NCBI GenBank assembly: GCA_034436555.1
Contig: DAOTUU010000027.1
Coordinates: forward strand, 16,441-80,440
From: JAFMJV01 sp034436555
GTDB lineage: Bacteria; Chloroflexota; Limnocylindria; Limnocylindrales; CSP1-4
Length of the DNA stretch: 64,000 bases
Direction of reading: 5' to 3'
Part shown: piece after piece, positions 8,456 to 17,024 of the stretch
Layout: the number at the start of each line of letters is the position of its first letter
How positions within the stretch are numbered: position 1 is the first letter of the stretch
Made by a program: the position numbers and the translations under genes
The notes under the pieces: generated by a model
The model's input: only the letters and a program-made list of their open reading frames with translations
What the model was told of the DNA's origin: nothing
The model's database searches: none

Positions 8456-9607
8456 ATGACCGTGGCCCTGCCGCGCGGCACGGAGGTCGTGGTGGTGGGT
8501 GCCGGACCGGCGGGCTGCGTCGCGGCGCTGCTGCTGGCCCGGTTGGGAGCCCGGGTGGCCCTCGTGGACGACGTCGCTGGTCGCACCATCCGGCCCGTCG
8601 TGGGGGAGGTGCTGCCGCCCGCCGCGCGGCCCGCCTTCCGCCGCCTCGGGCTCGAGTCGCTCCTGGGTGACCCGGCGCATGCGCGCGTTCCGGGAGCCGT
8701 GTCCGCCTGGGGGTTCGGCGAGGCCGCGACCATCGACCACGTCCGCTCGCCCCTCGGGGATGCGATCGCGCCCGACCGCACGATCCTCGACGCGGCGCTG
8801 CGTGGCGCGGCCGCAGGTGCGGGTGCGACGGTGGTGGACGTGCCGCGCGCCGCGTGGGGCACCATCCGACCCGGGAGGCTCGGGTCCCCCGTGCGCGGCA
8901 CGGACGCGGCACCGAGGGTGGTGGTCGACGCGTCGGGGCGGACGGCGACGGTGGCGCGTGCGACCGGGGCGCGCATCGAGCGCGTGGATCGGCGCGTGGC
9001 CATCGTGGGCAACCTCATGCCGGACACGCGCGGCGGGCTCCATGAGACGGGCGTCTCCAGCGACCGACGGGTGCTCGTGGTGGCCGAGCGAGACGGCTGG
9101 TGGTCCGCGATCCGTCTGCCCGATGGCCGGTCGGTCGTGGTCTTCCACACCGACTCGGACCTCGCCGCGGCCCGGCGTCGCGCTGACCCGTCCCGATGGT
9201 GGAGCGCGCTCGCCCGCATCGGGCCCCCGGGCCTGCCGGCACTCGCCGATGGCCTCCGCGCCCCGGATGCGCTCTGGACGGTGGCGGCCGATTCGCGTCG
9301 GCTCGTCCCGGCCCAGGGAGCTGGCGACGGGGTGATCGCGGTCGGAGATGCCGAGATGGCGTTCGACCCGCTGTCGTCCTTCGGCATCATCGGCGCGCTG
9401 TCATCCGCGGAGGAGGCGCTGCCCGTCATCGCGGCGATGATGGAGGGCGGGCCCACGGCGCCGGCCGCGAGCGAGATCCGCGAGACCGCTCGCGCACGCC
9501 GCTGGACACGCTACCGGGCGCGCCTCGCCGAGGCCTATGCGGAGGAGACTCGCTGGTCGGACGCCCCGTTCTGGGTGCGGCGGACGCCGCCACCGCCCGG
9601 ACCCTGA
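8456..9607 (+). CDS. LodB-like FAD-dependent maturase
   Basis: This 383-residue protein has the N-terminal FAD-binding motif GAGPAG (residues 15-20), a second FAD contact GDAEMAFDPLSSFG near residue 300, and the overall layout of the tryptophan-halogenase/geranylgeranyl-reductase-like flavoproteins. In known lodAB and goxAB operons the B protein hydroxylates the Trp during CTQ formation in the partner oxidase. The ATG at 8456 follows GAGGGGAG by a few bases and lies 11 nt after the lodA-like stop, so the two genes form an operon. It has no signal peptide, which fits cofactor building in the cytoplasm before Tat export of the oxidase. Confidence 0.85.
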   Translation: MTVALPRGTEVVVVGAGPAGCVAALLLARLGARVALVDDVAGRTIRPVVGEVLPPAARPAFRRLGLESLLGDPAHARVPGAVSAWGFGEAATIDHVRSPLGDAIAPDRTILDAALRGAAAGAGATVVDVPRAAWGTIRPGRLGSPVRGTDAAPRVVVDASGRTATVARATGARIERVDRRVAIVGNLMPDTRGGLHETGVSSDRRVLVVAERDGWWSAIRLPDGRSVVVFHTDSDLAAARRRADPSRWWSALARIGPPGLPALADGLRAPDALWTVAADSRRLVPAQGAGDGVIAVGDAEMAFDPLSSFGIIGALSSAEEALPVIAAMMEGGPTAPAASEIRETARARRWTRYRARLAEAYAEETRWSDAPFWVRRTPPPPGP

Positions 9608-9652
9608 CACCGCCGTCCCAGAACTGGCCGCGGGGTCAGCCGGGCCGCGGGG

Positions 9653-9991
9653 TCAGGGACGAAGCTCCACGAACCCGGCCGCGGCGAGGTCGCCGTCGAG
9701 CGCGAGGGCCTCGCGCACGCCCAGGCGCCGCATCGCCGCGAAGCTCGTGGCGTCCACGAACGAGAACTCGCGCTCATCGTGGCGCCGGAGCCACGCGATG
9801 GCCGCCTCCTCGTCACCCTGCGACACGCTGACCACCCGGACGCGCGGGGACGCCGCGAGCGCGTCCAGGAACTCCACGGCCGCGGCGTGGCCGGCCCGGC
9901 GCCGCATGCAGGTCCACGTCTCGCCACGGACGTGGTTGGTCGTGATCGAGCCGCGATCGGCGTGCGCGCGCAGCCTCGGCCACCGCGGGTC
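9653..9991 (-). pseudogene. truncated PIN-domain (VapC-type) gene
   Basis: The frame encodes the last two thirds of a PIN ribonuclease: ITTNHVRGETWTCMRRR, then FSFVDATSFAAMRRLG with the conserved second-half Asp, and the usual end LDGDLAAAGFVEL. Reading upstream in frame the similarity continues to DPRWPRLRAHADRGS and stops at the end of the neighbouring cation exporter gene (its TGA is at 9990-9992). The first 20-25 residues, including the catalytic VDTSA-type Asp, are missing, and no ATG, GTG or TTG precedes the similarity; an in-frame stop lies at 10025-10027. Translation from the internal ATG 9907 would give only 84 residues. I see no partner antitoxin. It is most likely a remnant. Confidence 0.7.
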
Positions 9992-10910
9992 AGTGCAGCA
10001 CCCGCTCGGCGCGACCCTCCCAGATCATGTGCTCGGGCGTCTCCAGCTGGAACGTCGAGTGGTCGATGTCGAAGTCCCCGGCGAGGCAGTCGCTGAGGTG
10101 GTCCAGCACCCTGCCGGGCTCGCCGTCGGGACCCAGCACGACGTGCGCCGAGACCACGTGCATGCCACTCGTGATCGTCCACGCGTGCAGGTCATGGACC
10201 GCCTGGACGCCGGGGGCGTCGAGGATGTGCCGGCGCACCTCGTCGAGGTCCACCCCCTTGGGGGTCGCCTCGAGGAGCACGTCCACCGCATCCCGCAGGA
10301 GGTGCCAGGTGCGCGGGATGATGAGCAGGCCGATGACCGCGGAGGCGATCGCGTCCGCCGCCATCCAGCCGGTCACCGCGATGGCGAGCGCTGCCACGAT
10401 GACCGCCACCGACCCCAGGAGGTCGCCCATCACCTCCAGGTACGCCCCGCGCATGTTGAGGCTGCGCGTCTGCGCGTCTCGCAGCAGGAACAGGGAGACC
10501 GCGTTCGCCGCGCCGCCGATGACGGCCACGATCAGCATCAGGCCGCTGGCCACCTCAGGCGGCTCCAGGAGCCGCTGCCAGGCCTGCCACAGCACGAACG
10601 CTGCGACTCCGAACAGGATGACCGCGTTGATGACGGCCGCCAGGATCTCCGCGCGGTACCAGCCGTACGTGCGCCGGTCGGTGGCGGGTCGCGCGGCCAC
10701 CCAGATGGCGCCCAGGGCGAGCGCCACGCCCACGACGTCGGTGAGCACGTGACCCGCGTCCGCGAGCAGCGCCAGGCTGTCCGCGGCGATGCCGCCCACC
10801 AGCTCCACGACCAGGATGCCGATGCTGATGCAGAGGACGGCCGCGAGCCGGCGACGGTCGCCATGGGCGGCGCTGTGCGCGTGACCGTGGGCATCGCTCA
10901 TCGTCGCCAT
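9990..10910 (-). CDS. cation diffusion facilitator (Zn/Co/Cd efflux)
   Basis: The 306-residue protein is a CDF-family metal/proton antiporter of the inner membrane. It has a His-rich N-terminus (HGHAHSAAHG), six transmembrane segments, the metal site DAGHVLTD in helix 2 and YLEVMGD in helix 5 (the Glu variant found in CzcD-like members), and a C-terminal cytoplasmic domain with HDLHAWTI and DHSTFQLE. It exports divalent metals, most likely Zn2+. A second ATG three codons in (10901) is an alternative start. Its stop abuts the PIN remnant. Confidence 0.9.
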   Translation of the reverse strand: MATMSDAHGHAHSAAHGDRRRLAAVLCISIGILVVELVGGIAADSLALLADAGHVLTDVVGVALALGAIWVAARPATDRRTYGWYRAEILAAVINAVILFGVAAFVLWQAWQRLLEPPEVASGLMLIVAVIGGAANAVSLFLLRDAQTRSLNMRGAYLEVMGDLLGSVAVIVAALAIAVTGWMAADAIASAVIGLLIIPRTWHLLRDAVDVLLEATPKGVDLDEVRRHILDAPGVQAVHDLHAWTITSGMHVVSAHVVLGPDGEPGRVLDHLSDCLAGDFDIDHSTFQLETPEHMIWEGRAERVLH

Positions 10911-11043
10911 CGTACCGGCGCGCCACCATGGCGGCCTGCCGCGGCGGCAGGCGTGCCCGGTCGTCGGGAGCGTGATCCCGGTGGGTGGCCTATGGTGAGC
11001 TCGTCAGGGGCCGTCCCTCGCCCCATCACCCACGGAGGTTCCC

Positions 11044-11829
11044 ATGCGCCGATCAGCCTTGACCGCGCTCGCCCTGGGGGCGACGCTCGCCCTCGCCACC
11101 GCCGCCCCCATCGTCGCCCAGAGCCCGGAGCCCGATGCCACCGGGACGCTGGCGGGCACCAGCTGGGTGCTCACGGGCTACGTGTCCGGCGGGGCGCTCA
11201 TCGACGTCGCCGAGGGCTACATCGTGGACGCCACGTTCAGCGCCTCCACGGTGGCCGGGTTCTCCGGCTGCAACCAGTACGTGGCCTCGGCCACGGTCGA
11301 CGGTGCCAACATCACGGTGGGCCCCATCGCCACCACGCTGCGGCTGTGCAAGATGGCCATCCCCATCGAGCAGGACTACCTCGCGGCGCTCGCGACCGCG
11401 GCCACCTTCACCGCGACCGATGCCACGCTGGAGATCGCGGACGCGGCCGGGACCACGGTCCTGACCTATGACGCCGCACCCGCCAACCCGCTGGACGGCC
11501 CGTGGACGGTCACCGGCTATAACAACGGCGCGGGCGCCGTGGTGTCCCCGGTGGAGGGCAGCGAGATCACGGTGACCTTCACCGCCGACGGCCAGGTCTT
11601 CGGCAGCACCGGCTGCAACTCCTTCAGCGGCCCCTTCACGGTCCAGGGCGACACCATCGCCGTCGGCCAGCTCGGCCTCACGATGATGGCCTGCGAGGAT
11701 GCCCTGATGGCCCAGGAGTCCCAGTTCCTGGCGGCGCTCCAGACGCCCGCCGCGATCGAGGTCTCCGGGGGTATGGTGACCCTGCGCGACGCGGACGGCG
11801 CGATGCAGGTCGTCCTCGTGCGCCCCTGA
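11044..11829 (+). CDS. secreted protein with two META domains
   Basis: A signal peptide (MRRSALTALALGATLALATA, cleavage near AQS) is followed by two META domains of about 110 residues (residues 35-140 and 150-258). Each has the family signature: GTSWVLTGY / GPWTVTGYNN at the start, GCNQY and GCNSFSG in the middle, and a final ALxxAAxFxxxDATLEI-type strand. META domains occur in HslJ, linked to novobiocin resistance, and in surface proteins; the molecular role is unknown. GGAGG lies 7 nt before the ATG. It is probably co-transcribed with the next gene. Confidence 0.9.
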   Translation: MRRSALTALALGATLALATAAPIVAQSPEPDATGTLAGTSWVLTGYVSGGALIDVAEGYIVDATFSASTVAGFSGCNQYVASATVDGANITVGPIATTLRLCKMAIPIEQDYLAALATAATFTATDATLEIADAAGTTVLTYDAAPANPLDGPWTVTGYNNGAGAVVSPVEGSEITVTFTADGQVFGSTGCNSFSGPFTVQGDTIAVGQLGLTMMACEDALMAQESQFLAALQTPAAIEVSGGMVTLRDADGAMQVVLVRP

Positions 11830-11851
11830 CCAGTCCCTCGCGGAGGTGGTG

Positions 11852-13138
11852 GTGTCCCGATCCGTCGCGCTCGCGCTGTCGACTCTCTGTCTCGTCGCGT
11901 CCACGGCGGCCGGGGCATCACCCGAACCCGTCCCGCCCGCTGCCGGCTCCCCTGGCGGCACGGCGGGGCTGCTCGCGGACCTGCACCAGGTTCCCACGGC
12001 CGCGGGCGACGGTCTGGTGAGCTGGGTGGACCTGCGGGCCGTGGCCGATGCCCGACCGGGCGCGGCCCATCCCACCGCCATCGATGAGGTGCCGGCGGGC
12101 CTGGACGCGCAGGACCCGGCCATGGGGCTCTGGCTCGCCGCCATGCGGGGGATCGCGAGCGGATCGGGCGACCTGCTGCGCGGGCTCCTGGAATCCGGCG
12201 CGGACTGGCCGGCGGTCATGGGCTTCGACCCCCTGGCCATCGACCGCGACCTGGCGTTCGGCGTCCCCCCGTCCGATGGCATCGTGGTCGCGGGCACCTT
12301 CGATCCTGACGCGATCGCGGCCGCACTGGGCGCGCGCGGGTTCACGTCGCAGCCCGCAGGCGGACACACCCTGTGGTGCGGGTCGGCCGGCTGCGACGGG
12401 ATGCGCCTCGACCTCCGGAACCGCGAGCCCGCGGACCCGTTCGGTGGTCGGCTGGGCCGTCAGCAGCCGCTCGCGGTCTCGCGGGGCGATCTCCTCTCAT
12501 CGGCGGACGAGGCCACCGTCCGGGCGATGCTGGATGCGGGATCCGGCGCAGGTCCGTCCCTCGCTGATGACCTCCGCTGGTCGGCGGCGGTCGGCGCCCT
12601 GGGTGCGGAGGGCCTGCTCATCCAGGCCACCTTCGTGCCAGCCTCCCAGCTGACCCTCGACCCGGCGACCGTCCTGCTCGGCGACCCATCGGCGGAGTCG
12701 CTCGACGCGTGGCTGGAGGGGCTGCGCGCTGCCGGGTTCCGGGCGATGCCGCCCGCCACCCTCCTGGCGATCGGGGACGCGGCGACCGCGGACGAGCAGG
12801 TGGTGACCCTCGCGCTGACCTATCCCACGCTCGAGGATGCGCAGGCGGCAGCGGCCGTCCTCCCGGAGCGATTGACGCAGATGTCCTCGGTGCGCACCCT
12901 GCGCCCATGGTCGGAGGTGCTCGCCGAGCGCGGCGTGACCGAGGTCACGGCCGCGGCGAGCGCCACGGCGTCCGGCGAGGGAGTCGCGACGCTCACGCTG
13001 CGGGCGCCCCTGGCGAGCGCTGAGCCGGGCGACCCGGGAACCCCGACGGCGTCCAGCCGGCTGTACAGCCTGTTCGTGCAGGCGGTCGCCGCGCGAGACC
13101 TGGGCTGGCTCGCGCCGGACCTGCCCGTCGTCGGCTGA
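11852..13138 (+). CDS. secreted protein of unknown function
   Basis: Three consecutive GTG codons (11846, 11849, 11852) could start this gene; GGAGG at 11842-11846 best fits the third, giving 428 residues. The first 30 residues are a signal peptide (SRSVALALSTLCLVAS). The rest is an Ala/Gly-rich globular sequence with repeated FDPLAIDRDLAFG / FDPDAIAAALGARG patterns typical of DUF-type secreted proteins that measure ligand or protease inhibition, but I recognise no named family. It lies 22 nt after the META gene, so an operon is likely. Confidence 0.7.
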   Translation: MSRSVALALSTLCLVASTAAGASPEPVPPAAGSPGGTAGLLADLHQVPTAAGDGLVSWVDLRAVADARPGAAHPTAIDEVPAGLDAQDPAMGLWLAAMRGIASGSGDLLRGLLESGADWPAVMGFDPLAIDRDLAFGVPPSDGIVVAGTFDPDAIAAALGARGFTSQPAGGHTLWCGSAGCDGMRLDLRNREPADPFGGRLGRQQPLAVSRGDLLSSADEATVRAMLDAGSGAGPSLADDLRWSAAVGALGAEGLLIQATFVPASQLTLDPATVLLGDPSAESLDAWLEGLRAAGFRAMPPATLLAIGDAATADEQVVTLALTYPTLEDAQAAAAVLPERLTQMSSVRTLRPWSEVLAERGVTEVTAAASATASGEGVATLTLRAPLASAEPGDPGTPTASSRLYSLFVQAVAARDLGWLAPDLPVVG

Positions 13139-13156
13139 CGGCACCGGCCGTCGCGC

Positions 13157-13181
13157 GCACCGGCGCCTCGGCGCTCGGTGC
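13157..13181. terminator. candidate bidirectional hairpin
   Basis: GCACCGGCGC, a CTCG loop, GCGC, one bulged T, then CGGTGC form a ten-pair GC stem between two convergent genes (13138 and 13213). There is no T-run, so intrinsic termination is uncertain. Confidence 0.4.
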
Positions 13182-13212
13182 GACGCCGCGCGCGGCCGCG
13201 GCCGGCGGCCGC

Positions 13213-14832
13213 TCAGCTCCCGAAGAACGCGCTGAACGACTGGGCGGTGCCGCCCGCGGCACGGAACGCCTCGTGCAGCGCGCGCGCATCGTCCGGGTCG
13301 CTGGTCACGGGCACCGGCGACCGATAGAGCGTGAACACGTACTCGTGGCGTGCCGGCGGGCAGGGGCCGGCCCACCCGGCGGTCCCGAAGTGATTGACGC
13401 CCTGCCTCCAGGGACCCGGCGCACCGGAGCCTCCGGCACCCTCGGGAAGCGAGGTGGTGCCTGCCGGGATGTCCGTCACCATCCAGTGGACGAAGTCACC
13501 CGCATCCGGATCGGTGACCAGGATCGCGTACTCCGCCACCTCGCTCTCGGCCCCCGACCACGCGAGTTCCGGTGAGACGTCCTGTCCGCGGCACGTGAAG
13601 CGGTCGGCGATGTCGCTTCCGGGGGCGATCGAAGCGGACTCGAACCGGGCGTCCGCAGGCGGCGGGGGAAGCGGATCGGCCGCCATCGCCGCTCCCCGCC
13701 CGAAGGGCAGGAACGGGTCGATGAGGACGGGGTCTCCCAGCGACCCCGTCGCACCATCCCAGCGGACCATGGACGATGCACCGCCAGCAGCGACGCCCAG
13801 GCGCGCGAACCAGGCGCCCCCGGGCACCGTCCCGAGCGACACGTAGACGCACGCGCATCGGTCCACCTCCTGGAGCGCCATCCGCTTCCGGACGGGCGCG
13901 GCCTGGAGAGTGTCCGGGATGTCCGCGCTCGCCGTCGTGACCAGGAGCGTGCCCCCCACGATGACGCTGCCATCCGCAGGTGAGCGCGTGCCCCTCGTGG
14001 CGAGGGCTCCGCTGATCTCGCCCGAGATCGCATCGAGGACGTAGGTGCGCGACCGCCCGTCATCCTGGCCGCCGACCGCGACCAGCCCGTCTCCGGCCGC
14101 GATCACGAAGGGGATGAACCCGCGACCACCCACGGGCACGCTCCGCGCGCGTCCGGACGCGAGATCCAGGCGGACCACCGACCATCCGGAGCGACCGAGC
14201 GCGATCCCGAAGGCGACGCCCTCACCACCCGGAGCGACGCCCTGGCCGCCCTTCAGAAGCCGTGTCGGCGTGCCTCCCGGCTCCAGGCTGCGGATGGCGA
14301 TCGCCTTGGAGGGATCGTACGAGCCCGCCCGCGGCACGAGCCCGCCCGCGAACACGAGCGCGCCGGGCGTGGCGAAGGCATCATCGATCCGGAACGTCTC
14401 GGTGGCCTTCATGCGGACCCGCGAGACCACGGGTTCACCTCCGTCGAAGGGCACGAACGCGAGGCAGAAGTCGGCCGGTTCCGCGGGCGCGGAGTCGGTC
14501 GGCGGGCCGAACCGACCGTGGCCCGTCAGCCACAGCCCGGACTCGGTGGGTGGCACAAGCCGACCGACATCGCAGCCGTCGAACACCGGGACCGTCGCGT
14601 ACCCGCGGTGCGCACCCGTTGCGCCGTCATATCGATGGACCGCCGACCCTTCCGGGGCACCACCCGCGACCCACAGATCCTCCTCGACCGGACCGAGGGC
14701 CGCCAGTTCCTGGAACGACAGCAGCGGACCGATCGGCGGTCCCTCCTGGCCGGTGACGCCGACCGTGCCGGCGATGCAGCCCGCCAGCACCATCGCGACC
14801 GTGGCCGCGATGCCTCGACCCCATGTGCGCAT
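13213..14832 (-). CDS. lipoprotein with C-terminal PEBP (YbhB/YbcL) domain
   Basis: The ATG at 14832 follows GGGAGGG and gives 539 residues. The N-terminus ends in the lipobox LAGC (about residue 18), so the protein should be lipid-anchored outside the membrane. Residues 35-385 look like a beta-propeller-type domain with repeated strand-turn units (DLWVAGG, LWLTGHG, ALVFAGG, LLVTTAS). Residues 393-539 are a complete phosphatidylethanolamine-binding-protein domain with the hallmarks DVSPELAW, TDPDAGDFVHWMV, and GPCPPARHEYVFTLY. The PEBP domain normally binds anionic ligands. The combination is unusual. Function unknown. Confidence 0.8.
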   Translation of the reverse strand: MRTWGRGIAATVAMVLAGCIAGTVGVTGQEGPPIGPLLSFQELAALGPVEEDLWVAGGAPEGSAVHRYDGATGAHRGYATVPVFDGCDVGRLVPPTESGLWLTGHGRFGPPTDSAPAEPADFCLAFVPFDGGEPVVSRVRMKATETFRIDDAFATPGALVFAGGLVPRAGSYDPSKAIAIRSLEPGGTPTRLLKGGQGVAPGGEGVAFGIALGRSGWSVVRLDLASGRARSVPVGGRGFIPFVIAAGDGLVAVGGQDDGRSRTYVLDAISGEISGALATRGTRSPADGSVIVGGTLLVTTASADIPDTLQAAPVRKRMALQEVDRCACVYVSLGTVPGGAWFARLGVAAGGASSMVRWDGATGSLGDPVLIDPFLPFGRGAAMAADPLPPPPADARFESASIAPGSDIADRFTCRGQDVSPELAWSGAESEVAEYAILVTDPDAGDFVHWMVTDIPAGTTSLPEGAGGSGAPGPWRQGVNHFGTAGWAGPCPPARHEYVFTLYRSPVPVTSDPDDARALHEAFRAAGGTAQSFSAFFGS

Positions 14833-14921
14833 CCCGTGCCCTCCCTCGTGCGGGATGCCCGGGATGGAGCGGCCTGCGCACGCCAGCCCGTGCACCGGGG
14901 CGCAGTCTACGCCGCGTGCGG

Positions 14922-14957
14922 GCCGCGGACAACCCGGTGGCCGCGGACAACCCGGTG
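14922..14957. repeat. 18-nt tandem duplication
   Basis: Two exact copies of GCCGCGGACAACCCGGTG (14922-14939, 14940-14957) in the 172-nt spacer between the lipoprotein and IclR genes. I see no gene here. Confidence 0.8.
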
Positions 14958-15004
14958 GTCGTGGCCCGCGCCGTGGCCGCGCCTCCGACCGTGCGTCCGG
15001 TCGG

Positions 15005-15841
15005 TCAGCCGTCCGAGCGAACGGTGCCCGCGCGCCAGCCCATGAGCGACGCGAGCTCCTCGGCCGCCTCGAGCAGGCGTCGGCCGATGTCGTCGATGGT
15101 GGAATCGAACACGCGCGCCGCGGGGCCGGAGACCGACAGCGCCGCCTGCGGCCGCCCGGACACATCGGTGACCGCCACGCCGACACAGCGCGCGCCCACC
15201 TCGTTCTCCTCGTCGTCGATGGAGTAGCCCCGCTCGCGGGTCACGCGCAGCTCCGCCATCAGCGCCTCGATGTCCACGATGGTGCGGCGCGTGGCGGGCC
15301 TGCGCTCGTACGCCTCGAGCAGGTCGCGCGCCTCGTCGGGCGGCACGCCGGCCAGGATCGCCTTGCCCAGGGCGGTGCTGTGGAGCCGGTCGCGGGCACC
15401 GATCTCGGACGCCATGCGGAGGCTCCTGGCGCTCTCCGCGATGTCCAGGTAGAGCACGTCATGGTCCGTGAGGATGCCCAGGTTGACGGTCTCCCCGAAC
15501 TCGTCGCGCAGCCCCTCCATCACCGGCCGCGCGCGCGGCACGAGCTGGAGCTTGGACACGTTCGCGAAGCTCAGCGCGATGAGGCGTGGCCCCGGTGTGT
15601 AGCGGCGGGTGACCGGGTCCTTGGACACGTAGCCGCGGCGATGCAGGGTGGTCAGGATGCGGAAGCTGGACGCCTTGCTGGCGCCGCTTCGCGCGCTCAG
15701 CTCCGCGAGCCCCAGGTCACCGTCCTCCGTGATGAGCTCCAGCAGGTCGAGCGCCTTCTGGAGGACGGCCACGTCGTAGACCGCGCCCGGGTCGCCCGCG
15801 ATCGGCACGGGCTCCTGGATGGCGCGAGACGGTGCGGTCAT
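15005..15841 (-). CDS. IclR-family transcriptional regulator
   Basis: The 278-residue product has an N-terminal winged helix (AVLQKALDLLELI, LAELSARSGASKASSFRIL, about residues 25-85) and the C-terminal IclR effector domain with the SALGKAILA-like LHSTALGKAIL and GYSIDDEENEVGARCVGV signatures. IclR proteins bind as dimers to palindromes and sense small carboxylates or sugars-acids. I chose the ATG at 15841 because TATCAT (15849-15854) lies 7 nt before it, a leaderless pattern common in this window; a longer frame starts at 15871. It opens the catabolic island, is the only regulator gene in it, and is divergent from the esterase. It is the best candidate to bind the GAAAC-N3-GTTTC sites. Confidence 0.9.
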   Translation of the reverse strand: MTAPSRAIQEPVPIAGDPGAVYDVAVLQKALDLLELITEDGDLGLAELSARSGASKASSFRILTTLHRRGYVSKDPVTRRYTPGPRLIALSFANVSKLQLVPRARPVMEGLRDEFGETVNLGILTDHDVLYLDIAESARSLRMASEIGARDRLHSTALGKAILAGVPPDEARDLLEAYERRPATRRTIVDIEALMAELRVTRERGYSIDDEENEVGARCVGVAVTDVSGRPQAALSVSGPAARVFDSTIDDIGRRLLEAAEELASLMGWRAGTVRSDG

Positions 15842-15848
15842 GGGCGCG

Positions 15849-15854
15849 ATGATA
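15849..15854 (-). promoter_or_regulatory. -10 box for leaderless iclR mRNA
   Basis: TATCAT on the minus strand ends 7 nt before the ATG at 15841; no Shine-Dalgarno is present. Confidence 0.45.
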
Positions 15855-15903
15855 GGGGTCTCGTTCACCATCCGCCCGATACCACGGCCGACGGGCTACC
15901 ATC

Positions 15904-15920
15904 GCGAAACGACGGTCCGC
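15904..15920. promoter_or_regulatory. degenerate copy of the GAAAC-N3-GTTTC operator
   Basis: GCGAAACGACGGTCCGC has the complete left arm and a right arm with two mismatches compared with the sites at 26384 and 29500. It sits between the divergent iclR and esterase genes, right after a TACCAT box (15897-15902). It may serve autoregulation. Confidence 0.35.
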
Positions 15921-15958
15921 CATGTGAAGCGGCCGCACCCGTTGCCGAGGTCCCGTCC

Positions 15959-16906
15959 ATGCCGCTCGACCCCGAGGCCAGGGCCATCATCGACCGGGTC
16001 GCGGCCGCCGGCATCGCGCCGTGGCACACCCAGGCGGTGGTGGCGGCGAGAGAGGTCTACGAGGCGCGCACGCGCCTGCTCGCCGAGGATGTGCTGGAGG
16101 TCGCGGAGGTCCGGGACCTGAGCGTGCCGGGCGCGGAGGGGGCGCTCGCGGCACGCGTCTACCACCCCGCACCCGGTGCCAGCCGCCCCATCCTGCTCTA
16201 CCTCCACGGCGGCGGCTGGGTGCTGGGCTCGCTGGACACCCACGACCGCGTCTGCCGGGAGCTGGCGCGCGAGACCGGCGGCGTGGTGGTCGCACCGGCC
16301 TACCGGCTGGCACCCGAGCATCCCCACCCGGCCGCGCTCGAGGACGCCTGGGGCGTGCTCCGCTGGCTGGCGCGGGAGGGGGCTTCGGTGGGCGGCGACC
16401 CCGCGAGGATCGCCGTCGCGGGCGACAGCGCGGGCGGTCATCTGAGCGCCGCGCTCAGCCTGCTCGCGCGCGACCGCGGCGGACCGCGACTTGTGGCGCA
16501 GGTTCCGATCTACCCCGCCCTGGAGCCGCGCTTCGACACCGCCTCCATGGTCGCCAACCGCGAGGGGTACCTGCTCACCCGCGAGGACCTCGTCTGGTTC
16601 TGGGGTCACTACCTGGGTGGCATGACGCCGGGTCCGGACGGCTATGCCGCGCCCCTGCTGGCGGCGGATGTGAGCGGCCTCCCGCCGGCACTCGTGATCA
16701 CCGCGGAGTTCGACCCGTTGCGCGACGAGGGCAGGGCCTGGGTGAGCCGGCTGGCCCTGGCGGGCGTCTGCACCGAGCTCGCCGAGTACTCCGGGGTCAC
16801 CCACAACTTCGTGGTGCTGCCGGGCGAGATGCCCAAGGGGCGCGACGCGGTCCGGCGCATCGCCAGCTGGCTGGACCGGGCCTGGGCCGGCGCATTCGGG
16901 GTCTGA
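15959..16906 (+). CDS. alpha/beta hydrolase, HSL-type esterase
   Basis: The 315-residue enzyme belongs to the hormone-sensitive-lipase group (alpha/beta hydrolase fold 3). The oxyanion motif HGGGW is at 83-87, the nucleophile Ser157 in GDSAGG, Asp252 in EFDPLRDEG and His282 in GVTHNF complete the triad. No signal peptide, so it acts in the cytoplasm on short-chain esters. It is the first rightward gene of the catabolic island, followed by an aminotransferase. The ATG at 15959 has GAGGT upstream; the frame is open far to the left but that is shadow sequence. Confidence 0.9.
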   Translation: MPLDPEARAIIDRVAAAGIAPWHTQAVVAAREVYEARTRLLAEDVLEVAEVRDLSVPGAEGALAARVYHPAPGASRPILLYLHGGGWVLGSLDTHDRVCRELARETGGVVVAPAYRLAPEHPHPAALEDAWGVLRWLAREGASVGGDPARIAVAGDSAGGHLSAALSLLARDRGGPRLVAQVPIYPALEPRFDTASMVANREGYLLTREDLVWFWGHYLGGMTPGPDGYAAPLLAADVSGLPPALVITAEFDPLRDEGRAWVSRLALAGVCTELAEYSGVTHNFVVLPGEMPKGRDAVRRIASWLDRAWAGAFGV

Positions 16907-16935
16907 GCCGCGTGGACGGTCGCCTCTCCACGCTC

Positions 16936-16941
16936 TATCAT
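16936..16941 (+). promoter_or_regulatory. -10 box of the aminotransferase promoter
   Basis: TATCAT lies 17 nt after TGGACG (16913-16918), a plausible -35 element, and 8 nt before the ATG of a 24-codon upstream ORF at 16950. Confidence 0.5.
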
Positions 16942-16949
16942 TCCGCGTG

Positions 16950-17024
16950 ATGAACCGGGACTCCGCGATGCGAACCACGGAAGGGACGAGCCCGGCGACG
17001 CACGACAGCAGGGAGTCAGCATGA
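16950..17024 (+). CDS. 24-codon leader ORF, coupled to aminotransferase
   Basis: A small frame (MNRDSAMRTTEGTS and ten more residues) starts 8 nt after a TATCAT box, in leaderless configuration, and ends in a TGA that overlaps the next ATG as ATGA (17021-17024). It also carries the GGGAG ribosome site of the downstream gene. Translation of the leader would deliver ribosomes to that start. The peptide has no hydrophobic segment and no codon run that suggests attenuation. A GTG at 16947 is an alternative start. Whether it is translated is unknown. Confidence 0.4.
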   Translation: MNRDSAMRTTEGTSPATHDSRESA

